Origin: Leptospira harrisiae
GTDB taxonomy: Bacteria; Spirochaetota; Leptospiria; Leptospirales; Leptospiraceae
Direction of reading: 5' to 3'
Assembly: GCF_002811945.1 (NCBI RefSeq)
Contig: NZ_NPDX01000004.1
Location: 186,001-250,000, forward strand
Length of the DNA stretch: 64,000 nt
Below, piece after piece: positions 1 through 7,464 of the stretch. The notes under the pieces are model-generated. The model worked only from the letters and a program-made list of their open reading frames with translations. It did no database searches and had not been told where the DNA came from. The translations under genes and the position numbers were made by a program. Numbering within the stretch: position 1 is the stretch's first letter; each line of letters starts with the position of its first letter.

Positions 1-1998
1 CGTGAGTTAGATGCAGTGCGTACTAACCAAGAAATAGTTATCAAAACATCTCTTTTTGAATTAAGGAAAGAACTGGAAGATAGAATGAATTCTGATTTCA
101 AACTCCAAAAGAGCGAAATGGAATCGGATTTAGAAACAGTTCATTCTCAAGTCAAAGACTTAAGTGAATCCATCTCTGCGCAAACCAAAGATGTAGATGA
201 ATATGTAGAAGAGTTAAAATCGGCTCTCCGAGAATCTGCACATGAAATTTTAGAAACTGCTGAAGAAAAAGCCAAAGAATCCGAAGAAATTGTCACAGAG
301 AAAATCCGAATCGCCAATGCGAACTTGGAACAATTTGTCAGCAAATGGGAAGATGAACTTGGTAAAATTCGGGAAGACCAAAACTACAGCATTGAAAAAC
401 TCCAAGACCGATTAAAAGAAATTCATATTGAAGGTGCTGACCTTCTTGGAGAATTCCAAAACCAATTCCAAAAAGCAAAATCCAATTTGGATTTGGCAGC
501 TGAGTCCAAAACCAAAGAAAGTATCTCTCGTTTAGAAGATGAAACAAAACTTGCTCGTAGCGAAGTGGAACGAATCCTCAAACATTTGGAAGAATCAGGA
601 GAATCTTTTTTCAATTTACAAGAAGAGAAAATGGATAGACTCAATGAAACCATTGATTCTAAAATCTCTCACCAATTGACAAAACTTTTGGATAAAGGGA
701 ATGTTCAACTAGGCCAACTAGAAGATAAAATTTCGAACCACCTAAACACAGTCAAACGCAACCTAGACGAAAGTATCAAACGTTCCAAAGACGAATCAAA
801 AAAACAAATTGAAACATACCAAAGAGATTACGAAAAATCTTTCAAAGAAATTGCAAAAGAAAGCCAAGACTTCCTAAAAGAAAGTTTGGATCGTTTCCAA
901 GATTTAAAACATGAAATCAGAAATGGATTGGATGATCTAAACGATACCAAAGAAGAAACTCTCTCTAGTTTCCAATCTGAAATGGAAACTTTAAAAGAAG
1001 ACATCTTAACTCTTTCTAGTGAACTTGAAACAGTTAAAGAACATTCTGATTTATTTGCTTCCGCCAAACAGATCGCCGATGAATCCAATCGTGCCGTAGA
1101 AGAAATTTCCGAAGCACTTCGAGCCCTTGAAAAAAATCGTCCAGACATTGATCTTTACCAATCGGCCATTTCTGAGTTTACGGAACTTCGAAAAGAAATC
1201 GCAAACGAATTAGAAACCCTAAAAGAAGCTCAGTTCCAAACAGAAGACATCGACAAACAAGTGCAGATCCTCGCATCAAACCTTGTTCATGTTTCGGAAA
1301 CCATGGAAGGTTTTGAACAAAGTTTGAGTGAAATAAGTTCCATTGAAACCCGGGTGGCTAAACTCACGGCAGAACAATCTAAAATTGAATCCTTCTTATC
1401 TTCCTTACAAGAATCTCAAGACTCCGTTTTCCATTTGGTAGAAAACTTAGAAGGCCAAAAATACAATGCACGGGAACTCCAAGCCCGCCTCGATATCCTC
1501 GACCGCGAAATCGAAGTGGTGGAAGCTCGTGAGAAGGAACTCACTGAAACCATTCGTTTGGCCGAAAACCGAACTTCTTTCCTTGTAGAAAGAGAAGCAC
1601 AAATTGATTCGGTAGAACGTAAATTTGACAAAATTGAAGAGTTGCTAGGTGATCTATCCGACCGCCACCGCCAAATCCTCACCCTCCAAAAACGATTGGA
1701 AGACCTAAAAGAATCTTCTCGCGAAACGAAAGAGGATTTGGAATCCCTATTGGGAGAAGCCGACGAAACCTTCGAAAAACTCTCCGAATTCCTGGACATT
1801 GTCCAAGGTGCCATGCAAAGCCCAGTCCCGGCAGGGAAATCAGACCGAAAAGTTTCGGGAAATCCCCTTGTCGAGAGAAAAAGAGCCACCATCCAGAGCC
1901 TCCACGACAACTACCAGTGGTCTTCTGAGGCAATTAGTGAAAAATTAAATATTGAAAAATCCCTCGTAGATAGCATCCTCGGAGTTAGAAAGAAATAA
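1..1998 (+). CDS. SpiroCoCo-type giant coiled-coil protein, 5' end outside window
   Basis: The reading frame is open from base 1 through a GTG at 16, so the gene almost certainly starts left of the window and only its C-terminal ~665 residues are seen. Nearly the whole chain is Glu/Lys/Ser/Leu-rich heptad sequence, which indicates a very long coiled coil. No signal peptide or membrane segment is seen. The last ~35 residues leave the coil and look like a small helix-turn-helix (WSSEAISEKLNIEKSLVDSIL), so a DNA- or protein-binding end is possible. This layout fits the spirochaete SpiroCoCo family, whose role (cytoskeletal or structural) is not established. The histone gene follows after 11 bases and probably shares the transcript. 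Family confidence is moderate; function is unknown. Confidence 0.8.
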   Translation, partial: RELDAVRTNQEIVIKTSLFELRKELEDRMNSDFKLQKSEMESDLETVHSQVKDLSESISAQTKDVDEYVEELKSALRESAHEILETAEEKAKESEEIVTEKIRIANANLEQFVSKWEDELGKIREDQNYSIEKLQDRLKEIHIEGADLLGEFQNQFQKAKSNLDLAAESKTKESISRLEDETKLARSEVERILKHLEESGESFFNLQEEKMDRLNETIDSKISHQLTKLLDKGNVQLGQLEDKISNHLNTVKRNLDESIKRSKDESKKQIETYQRDYEKSFKEIAKESQDFLKESLDRFQDLKHEIRNGLDDLNDTKEETLSSFQSEMETLKEDILTLSSELETVKEHSDLFASAKQIADESNRAVEEISEALRALEKNRPDIDLYQSAISEFTELRKEIANELETLKEAQFQTEDIDKQVQILASNLVHVSETMEGFEQSLSEISSIETRVAKLTAEQSKIESFLSSLQESQDSVFHLVENLEGQKYNARELQARLDILDREIEVVEAREKELTETIRLAENRTSFLVEREAQIDSVERKFDKIEELLGDLSDRHRQILTLQKRLEDLKESSRETKEDLESLLGEADETFEKLSEFLDIVQGAMQSPVPAGKSDRKVSGNPLVERKRATIQSLHDNYQWSSEAISEKLNIEKSLVDSILGVRKK

Positions 1999-2009
1999 CC
2001 GAGGTATCC

Positions 2010-2213
2010 ATGTCCGAAGAACAAACAGAATCAACATCGAAAGAATCCCTAATTGTCACTTCTAAAGTGAAAGCTTACATCAAAAGTAAGGGATTTATGA
2101 CTTCTGGAGACGCAATCGAAGGAATCAACGAAGAAATCTACCGTCTCATCGACAAAGCACTGGAAAGAACCTCTGCCAACAAAAGAACAACGGTTCGGTC
2201 CACAGATTTTTAA
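2010..2213 (+). CDS. Bacterial histone (HLp-like, single histone fold)
   Basis: A 67-residue basic and acidic protein with the layout of a minimal histone fold: a short first helix (SKVKAYIKSKG, about residues 18-28), a loop (MTSGD), a long central helix (about 34-55) and the terminal signature NKRTTVRSTDF (57-67). That signature lines up with the RKTIKAEDI-type loop and third helix of archaeal histones. The chain stops there, so helix 3 is very short, as reported for the bacterial histones of Bdellovibrio and Leptospira. Established work describes Leptospira HLp as a DNA-binding nucleoid protein; assignment here is by motif. ATG at 2010 has a GAGG Shine-Dalgarno at 2001-2004. It lies between the coiled-coil gene and map with very short gaps, so it is likely co-transcribed with them. 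Confidence 0.85.
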   Translation: MSEEQTESTSKESLIVTSKVKAYIKSKGFMTSGDAIEGINEEIYRLIDKALERTSANKRTTVRSTDF

Positions 2214-2216
2214 TCC

Positions 2217-2972
2217 GTGATTTACATTAAAAACAAATCTGAAATTGAAACGATGAGGAAGGCGGGAAAATTTGCCGCCGAACTCCTCGTCTATTTAGAA
2301 CCCTTTGTCAAAGCAGGAGTCACTACCCTCGAACTCAACGATCTAGCCGAAGCCTATACCAAAAAAAACGGCCATAGATCGGCTCCTCTTGGATACAAAG
2401 GGTTTCCTAAGTCCATCTGCTCTTCGATTAACCATGTCGTTTGCCATGGAATTCCTAAAAAAGAAGACGTCCTTTCCAATGGAGACATCGTCAACCTTGA
2501 TGTATCCCCCATTGTGGACGGATACATTGGAGACACATCCAAAACCTTTATCGTAGGTGGAAAATCCACTCCCGAAGCCGAAAAACTCGTGGCTGATACG
2601 GAAAAAGCTATGTGGATCGGAATCGAACAAGTCAAACCGGGAAACCGAATCGATGATATAGGCAATGCCATCGACGACTTTCTTACCCCACTCGGGTATG
2701 GGATTGTTCGGGATTTGATGGGTCATGGTGTCGGACGTAATTTCCACGAAGAGCCACAAGTCCCACATTTCCGTTCACCTCGAAAACTCGCAAAAATTGA
2801 AGCAGGAATGATCTTCACGGTCGAACCGATGGTCAATTTAGGAACTTGGGAAGTGAATTTTGATAAATCTGATAAGTGGACTGTCCGTACTAAAGACGGA
2901 AAACTCTCGGCCCAATTTGAGCATACCGTACTAGTCACAGACAAAGGGTACGAAATTCTAACAAAAGTTTGA
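2217..2972 (+). CDS. map: Type I methionine aminopeptidase
   Basis: A cytosolic metalloprotease that removes the initiator methionine from nascent proteins. The 251-residue length is normal for the short bacterial type I form. Visible signatures: VVCHGIP carrying the substrate-binding His; the first metal-ligand Asp in NLDVSPIVDGYIGDTSK; the His ligand in MGHGVGRNFHEEP; the Glu in FTVEPMVNLG; and the final Glu in AQFEHTVLVTD. All five metal ligands of the family appear present. The start is GTG at 2217, three bases after the histone stop, which implies translational coupling. There is no N-terminal zinc-finger extension. Confidence 0.96.
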   Translation: MIYIKNKSEIETMRKAGKFAAELLVYLEPFVKAGVTTLELNDLAEAYTKKNGHRSAPLGYKGFPKSICSSINHVVCHGIPKKEDVLSNGDIVNLDVSPIVDGYIGDTSKTFIVGGKSTPEAEKLVADTEKAMWIGIEQVKPGNRIDDIGNAIDDFLTPLGYGIVRDLMGHGVGRNFHEEPQVPHFRSPRKLAKIEAGMIFTVEPMVNLGTWEVNFDKSDKWTVRTKDGKLSAQFEHTVLVTDKGYEILTKV

Positions 2973-3031
2973 AGAAATCGTTCTTGCTTTCACATCCAAC
3001 TTGTCGTCTAATTTCAAAAGAGGAATTTTTT

Positions 3032-3163
3032 ATGAAACTAACCATCACTCTATTTAGTTTATTCGTCATCACTTCTGCATCGTTTGCCATCTGCCCAGGT
3101 AAAGAAAAACGTTCCTGCCCAGGCCACGACAAACTCATCGAGTGCCCGCACGACGGAAAATAA
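3032..3163 (+). CDS. Small secreted Cys-Pro protein, 43 aa
   Basis: I chose the ATG at 3032, preceded by AGGAA at 3021-3025, over an upstream in-frame ATG at 2969 that overlaps map, because it places a good signal peptide (MKLTITLFSLFVITSASFA) at the N terminus. The mature part is only about 24 residues and carries three similar Cys motifs: ICPGK, SCPGHD and ECPHDG. Repeated Cys-Pro plus His suggests metal binding or redox chemistry in the periplasm, but that is inference. I recognise no family. It sits 59 bases after map and 6 bases before the response-regulator gene. Confidence 0.6.
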   Translation: MKLTITLFSLFVITSASFAICPGKEKRSCPGHDKLIECPHDGK

Positions 3164-3169
3164 TTCCCA

Positions 3170-3565
3170 ATGAACAAAGCCATCCTCTTCGTTGATGACG
3201 AACAAATCATTCTGATGAGTCTGAAGTCTCAGCTGAAAAAACATTTTGGGAACGAGTATCGTTATGAAACTGCCCAAAATACAGAAGAGGCTTGGTCTAT
3301 CATTGAAGAGTTGGCAGAAGAAGGTATCGACATCCTCATCATCATCTCTGATTGGCTTATGCCCAACCAAAGGGGTGATGAATTTCTTAGGGATGTCCAC
3401 AAAACTTATCCAGGGATAAAGAAAATAATTATTTCAGGTCATATTGATGAACTTTCACTCAATAAATTACGAGCGGAAGTTGACCTACATAGTTTTTTAA
3501 ACAAACCTTGGTCTGAATCGGATTTAATCAAAAAAGTAGAAGACGCCATTGCGAAGATTGCCTAG
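3170..3565 (+). CDS. Receiver-only response regulator
   Basis: A 131-residue single receiver domain with no output domain. Acidic pocket residues are D9, D10 and E11 (FVDDE), the phosphoacceptor is D61 (IISDWLMPNQRGDEF), the switch Ser is at 89 (IIISGH) and the conserved Lys is K112 (FLNKPWSE). The NKPW ending is typical of receivers of the CheY/RpfG group. It would act through protein-protein contacts with an unknown partner. No cognate kinase is adjacent. It lies between a small secreted protein and thiM, and a functional link with thiamine salvage is not evident. Confidence 0.9.
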   Translation: MNKAILFVDDEQIILMSLKSQLKKHFGNEYRYETAQNTEEAWSIIEELAEEGIDILIIISDWLMPNQRGDEFLRDVHKTYPGIKKIIISGHIDELSLNKLRAEVDLHSFLNKPWSESDLIKKVEDAIAKIA

Positions 3566-3586
3566 GTTTTCCTAGGAAACCTCCGC

Positions 3587-4390
3587 ATGTCTCAATCAAT
3601 CATTCAAAACACTATCGAAGACTTAGAAAGTTTGCGTTCTAAGTCCCCTCTTGTTCATAATATCACAAATTACGTAGTCATGAATAACACTGCCAATGCA
3701 CTTCTTGCCATTGGTGCATCCCCCATTATGGCTCATGCCATTGAAGAAGTGGAAGAGATGGTTACAATCTGTTCGGCAACTGTCATTAACATTGGAACTT
3801 TATCTGAACCGTGGATCCAAAGTATGGAAAAAGCTGCTGCCAAAGCGGTGTCTCTTGGTAAACCGTTAATCTTAGATCCTGTAGGTGCAGGTGCGAGTAA
3901 CTTGCGTAATATGGCAATTCGTCGAATTCTTGGAGCAGGTAGTCCAAGTATTGTTCGTGGGAATGCTTCTGAAATTTTATCAACTCTCAATTCCTCGGGA
4001 AAAACAAAAGGTGTAGATTCCACCGACTCTTCCGAATCAGCAGTGGATTCAGGGAAGTCACTTTCCAAAGTCACTGGCGGAGTTGTCGTTATCTCTGGTG
4101 CCACCGATTACATCTTAAGTGGGACAGAAAAAGCCCAAGTTCGAAATGGAGATGTTTTGATGACCAAGGTCACTGGGCTTGGATGTACGGCCTCAGCCAT
4201 TTGTGGAGCCTTTGCAGCCATCCAATCCAATCAATTTCGTGCTGCCACTTCTGCGATGGCAGTGATGGGAATTGCCGGAGAAATGGCAAAATCCAAAACC
4301 TCCTCTCCTGGGAGTTTCCAAGTTGCATTTTTAGATGCCCTATTTGAAATCGGAGCCGATACCATTAAACAAAAGTTAAATGGTGAATAA
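3587..4390 (+). CDS. thiM: Hydroxyethylthiazole kinase
   Basis: Phosphorylates 4-methyl-5-(2-hydroxyethyl)thiazole with ATP in the thiamine salvage pathway. The 267-residue length is usual. Signatures: PLVHNITNYVVMNNTANALLAIGASPIM near the N terminus, DPVGAGAS in the middle, the NGDVLM segment, and the anion-hole loop TGLGCTASAICGAF containing the conserved Cys. The start codon has AGGAAA about 8 bases upstream. It overlaps thiE by 11 bases, so the two are translationally coupled and provide consecutive salvage steps. I see no TPP-riboswitch-like leader: the gap to the preceding gene is only 21 bases. Confidence 0.95.
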   Translation: MSQSIIQNTIEDLESLRSKSPLVHNITNYVVMNNTANALLAIGASPIMAHAIEEVEEMVTICSATVINIGTLSEPWIQSMEKAAAKAVSLGKPLILDPVGAGASNLRNMAIRRILGAGSPSIVRGNASEILSTLNSSGKTKGVDSTDSSESAVDSGKSLSKVTGGVVVISGATDYILSGTEKAQVRNGDVLMTKVTGLGCTASAICGAFAAIQSNQFRAATSAMAVMGIAGEMAKSKTSSPGSFQVAFLDALFEIGADTIKQKLNGE

Positions 4391-5024
4391 ACAACAAATC
4401 CGTGGGGTTTATCTGGTCACAGATAGACCCTTATGTTTCCACCATACCTTATCGGAAGTCGTGAGACTTGCTGCCCTTGGTGGAGTTTCTCTTGTCCAAC
4501 TCAGAGAAAAAGAATCCGATAGCCGTACATTTTTAGAACTCGCTAAACATTTAAAAGAAATCCTAACACCTTTTTCTGTTCCTCTTCTCATCAACGATCG
4601 TTTGGACGTCTGTTTAGCGGCAGGAGCTGACGGAGTGCATCTGGGCCAATCCGATTTACCTTGGTGGGAGGCTCGTATACTTCTGGGTGATGATGCCATC
4701 ATTGGTCTTTCCTTAGAAACAAAAGAAGACTATTTGTCTCTTATGCAAACGCATCCAAATCCAGATTTGGATTATTTGGCTGTTTCCCCCGTCTTTGATA
4801 CCAATACAAAAACCAATACCAAACCGGCATGGGGACTTACAGGCGTTACCTGGTTAAAAGACAAAACAGACCTTCCCGTTGTTGCCATTGGAGGGATCAA
4901 AGATTCCAATGCAAAAGCAGTAATTCAAGCGGGAGCAGATTCTATAGCAGTCGTCAGTGCAATATGTTCGGCAGAAAATCCAAAACTCGCAGCAGAGACA
5001 TTATCAAAAAAATTTCCTATCTAA
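4380..5024 (+). CDS. thiE: Thiamine-phosphate synthase
   Basis: Couples hydroxymethylpyrimidine diphosphate with thiazole phosphate to give thiamine phosphate. A TIM barrel of 214 residues, normal length. Signatures in order: GVYLVTDR, VQLREKES (pyrophosphate and Mg binding), LLINDRLDVCLAAGADGVHLGQ, a GLSLETKED segment, DYLAVSPVFDTNTKTN (a variant of the GPxFxTxTK loop) and VVAIGGIKDSNA with GADSIAVVSAI. The ATG lies inside the end of thiM. A weak inverted repeat follows the stop codon. Confidence 0.95.
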   Translation: MVNKQQIRGVYLVTDRPLCFHHTLSEVVRLAALGGVSLVQLREKESDSRTFLELAKHLKEILTPFSVPLLINDRLDVCLAAGADGVHLGQSDLPWWEARILLGDDAIIGLSLETKEDYLSLMQTHPNPDLDYLAVSPVFDTNTKTNTKPAWGLTGVTWLKDKTDLPVVAIGGIKDSNAKAVIQAGADSIAVVSAICSAENPKLAAETLSKKFPI

Positions 5025-5029
5025 AATAA

Positions 5030-5070
5030 GAGTATAATTTCCCATTGTGTTTCACTATACTCATTTCTTT
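5030..5070 (+). terminator. Weak candidate terminator after thiE
   Basis: GAGTATA at 5030-5036 and TATACTC at 5056-5062 form a 7-bp stem with a 19-base loop, followed by a T-rich run (ATTTCTTTTC). The long loop and AT-rich stem make it a poor intrinsic terminator. It lies in the short interval between convergent thiE and queG. Confidence 0.3.
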
Positions 5071-5101
5071 TCTTAATATAAACCAAAATTATTTTGAAAT
5101 T

Positions 5102-6079
5102 TTATTCTTTCCAATCTCTTTGTTGTAAATTCCGGTTCCAAATTTCAAAACCGATTCTTTCAATCGGTGAATCTTCAAAATAAACATCAAACTCTCGTTT
5201 GTTGATACCTTTTTTATTAATAAAATCAGGATTCGTCCAGAATTTTCTCGGTAAAAAATCTGGTTCAGTAGTTTCTACTTCATTTCTTTTGGCAACATTG
5301 GAATTCCAAGGACAAACTTCTTGGCAAAGATCACATCCATACACCCAACCTTTCCTATTCCAATCTAAAAAAGACTCTGTAGCTTTGGCCTCATTTCGAT
5401 CTTCAATGGTCAAATAGGAAATACATTTTCTAGCATCAATTTGGTAAGCTTCGAGCGCACCAGTGGGACAAACATCCAAACATTTACGACAATTCCCACA
5501 ATGGTCAGTGATGATTTCTTCTGGATCTGGGCCACCTAACTCTAAATCAGTGAGAATGGTCGAAAGAAAAAAGTAAGATCCCAGTTTGGGATGGATTAGG
5601 TTTGTATTTTTTCCCTGCCAGGCAATTCCCGATTCTCTAGAAAGAATTTTTTCAGCCACAGGTAAACTGTCCACAGACTGACGAAACTTGTGATTTGGAA
5701 ACATCTCTTTTAGTATTTTTAAAATCTGATTGCCTTTTTTCTTTAAAATAATATGATAATCAGAACCTAACGCATAACGGGAAACTTTGGATTTCATTTC
5801 GGAAACTAATTCTTCACCAGCATTTGAACGGTATACAAATCCAAGGCAAATCGCGGAATGAGGTGTAAGGCCCAAATTTTGAAAACGATTCCGAATTCCT
5901 AAAGCATGGTCTTTGGCAAACCAATCCATATTTCCATATCGTTTTTTTTGAACCCATTCCTCCAAATTTGCCAAGTCAGATTCGGGAATCTTTGCATCAA
6001 CAAATCCCACTAAAGAAAATCCTTCTTTTTCACAAATGGTTTTAATTTGAGAACGAATCTGGTAAAGTGGATTTGTCAT
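5102..6079 (-). CDS. queG: Epoxyqueuosine reductase
   Basis: Carries out the last step of queuosine synthesis in tRNA, reducing epoxyqueuosine to queuosine with cobalamin and two 4Fe-4S clusters. The 325-residue protein has the general-acid Asp in the SVDSLPVAEK segment, then two ferredoxin-like motifs, CGNCRKCLDVCPTGAL and CDLCQEVCPW. The C-terminal HEAT-repeat extension of longer QueG proteins is absent, so this is the short form. It starts at an ATG whose first bases overlap the start of the divergent gene at 6078. No other queuosine genes are in the window. Confidence 0.93.
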   Translation of the reverse strand: MTNPLYQIRSQIKTICEKEGFSLVGFVDAKIPESDLANLEEWVQKKRYGNMDWFAKDHALGIRNRFQNLGLTPHSAICLGFVYRSNAGEELVSEMKSKVSRYALGSDYHIILKKKGNQILKILKEMFPNHKFRQSVDSLPVAEKILSRESGIAWQGKNTNLIHPKLGSYFFLSTILTDLELGGPDPEEIITDHCGNCRKCLDVCPTGALEAYQIDARKCISYLTIEDRNEAKATESFLDWNRKGWVYGCDLCQEVCPWNSNVAKRNEVETTEPDFLPRKFWTNPDFINKKGINKREFDVYFEDSPIERIGFEIWNRNLQQRDWKE

Positions 6080-6464
6080 GGCTGATACAGAGAATGAAGT
6101 TTATCTTACTGAAATACAAGGCCAGTTGCCAAGCCATTTGTTTGCCCATGTCCCAAAACTAATTTCCTTATTTCCACAAATCGAAGCACTCGTGACAGTT
6201 CCTAAAGGCCTTCCCGAACTTTTACGAAAAGGAATTTATTTTGCCCTACTCCAATCTGTGGTAAGGCTTCTTGAACGAAACACAGATCCTCTTTTACCAG
6301 AAATCCTTCCCGAATACCGCGAACTCATACGTTCCGTTTCTGAAACATATTCGGTCCTCCGCCCAGAAGTTGAATCCAATTGGTTAGATGAATGTATCCA
6401 ATACGGAGACAAATCCGCCTATCATTGGGAATGGAAACATTTTGATTCACATGAGTTGTTCTAA
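6078..6464 (+). CDS. Conserved hypothetical protein, 128 aa
   Basis: A soluble, mostly helical protein with no signal peptide. It is rich in Leu, Pro and Glu, with a Trp/His-rich C terminus (YHWEWKHFDSHELF). I recognise no family. Its ATG overlaps the ATG of divergent queG inside the tetranucleotide CATG at 6077-6080, so each promoter must lie within the other gene. It ends one base before the convergent thioesterase gene. Codon use resembles its neighbours. Confidence 0.65.
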   Translation: MADTENEVYLTEIQGQLPSHLFAHVPKLISLFPQIEALVTVPKGLPELLRKGIYFALLQSVVRLLERNTDPLLPEILPEYRELIRSVSETYSVLRPEVESNWLDECIQYGDKSAYHWEWKHFDSHELF

Positions 6465-6465
6465 A

Positions 6466-6861
6466 TTACGAACGTTCCTTTTCTAATGATTTTAAAAAAT
6501 CAGGAGGAATCGGTTTTTTGGTTTTGGCTCTATAATCAAAATAAACCTGAACAGTTTTTGCAGAAACATAAAGTTCATTGTTTTTTTTATCTCGTATGGA
6601 ATATGAAAATTCCCATGAGCTTGTACCGATGGAAGATACCCAAGTTTCGACAAAAATAGAAGCTCCTGGTAAAACCGAAGCCTTTAAATCCATTTCTACA
6701 CGGGCAAGAACAAAAGGAATGTCTTCCAATTCTGAAACCGAAAGATAACGGTTACAAAAATCTAACCTTGCTAACTCTAAATACGTCGAATAACTTGAGT
6801 TATTGACTCGTTTCATGGGGTCCATGTCATTAAATCGAATTTGGATATCAGTTTGAATCAT
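6466..6861 (-). CDS. Acyl-CoA thioesterase, 4HBT hot-dog family
   Basis: A 131-residue hot-dog-fold protein related to YbgC and 4-hydroxybenzoyl-CoA thioesterases. The family motif appears at the N terminus as DMDPMKRVNNSSYSTYLELAR: the catalytic Asp (D14) and the VNN..Y..Y.E.AR pattern are present, while the usual His before VNN is Arg. It likely hydrolyses a short or medium acyl-CoA in the cytosol; the substrate cannot be read from sequence. It is followed after 42 bases by the OmpA-like gene. Confidence 0.8.
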   Translation of the reverse strand: MIQTDIQIRFNDMDPMKRVNNSSYSTYLELARLDFCNRYLSVSELEDIPFVLARVEMDLKASVLPGASIFVETWVSSIGTSSWEFSYSIRDKKNNELYVSAKTVQVYFDYRAKTKKPIPPDFLKSLEKERS

Positions 6862-6903
6862 TGTCTTTATTCAAAGGAACCAATTTGAATTTATATGTCA
6901 CCT

Positions 6904-7386
6904 CTATGTTTTTATTTTGTATTGGATCTTGACCGAACGTAAATACCGACGTAGTTCAGGGTTACTGCCAAAACAAGGATCCAAATATGTTTTCTCTATT
7001 TTATCTTTAGAAATGCCAAGAGATAACAAATACTTTTCGACAACTCTAATTCTTTCTTTGACCAAACGTCGATTGGTAACCAAATGCCCCGATGCATCTG
7101 CAGAACCAATTAAAGTAATATATCCTATTTTGGATAAGACGGAAGGGTTAAAATGATCCCATAACCAATCTGAGGATTGTTTTTCCAATTGAGAAAGTCC
7201 CGCCCCAAACAGAACGGAAAATTCTCTCCACTGGTATTCTATAACATTTGTATTTTTTTCAGTAGTGAGAGTTCTTGTCTTGTTTTCGGGGAATACTGAG
7301 CTGTAAGTTTTTGGACTATTTTTCCAAAACCAAACCAGTATCAACCCCGTTCCGACTAACACTAGAAAAACCCCAACCATCAACAC
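6904..7386 (-). CDS. Membrane-anchored OmpA-like domain protein
   Basis: 160 residues: one N-terminal membrane helix (about residues 3-22, GVFLVLVGTGLILVWFW), a short linker, and a C-terminal region resembling the OmpA peptidoglycan-binding fold. The parts visible are ITLIGSADASG, N-x2-L-x4-R-x3-V, YLLSLGISKDKIE and YLDP. The usual acidic and Arg ligands for diaminopimelate are only partly recognisable, so peptidoglycan binding is an inference. It is probably a periplasm-facing protein tethered to the inner membrane. It is divergent from the propeller lipoprotein gene, with 78 bases between. Confidence 0.6.
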   Translation of the reverse strand: MLMVGVFLVLVGTGLILVWFWKNSPKTYSSVFPENKTRTLTTEKNTNVIEYQWREFSVLFGAGLSQLEKQSSDWLWDHFNPSVLSKIGYITLIGSADASGHLVTNRRLVKERIRVVEKYLLSLGISKDKIEKTYLDPCFGSNPELRRYLRSVKIQYKIKT

Positions 7387-7464
7387 CTTAGACTCATCTC
7401 AGTTTGGCAGAAATTTATTTCAAACGAGTAGACAAATGAAATCACTTTAGTAGAATAACGAGTT

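Noticed and set aside
1416..1910. Long minus-strand reading frame opposite the coiled-coil gene
   Set aside because: Ser/Arg-rich composition typical of the antisense of a Glu/Lys coiled coil; no ribosome site or family.
2935..3400. Overlapping minus-strand frames opposite the Cys peptide and response regulator
   Set aside because: They overlap well-supported + genes and show no motif.
3561..3580. CCTAGG repeat and near-palindrome before thiM
   Set aside because: Short and partly within the stop region; likely chance, with no matching site elsewhere in the window.
3566..3586. TPP riboswitch ahead of thiM
   Set aside because: Only 21 bases between genes; a CCTAGG palindrome is present but no riboswitch fold is possible.
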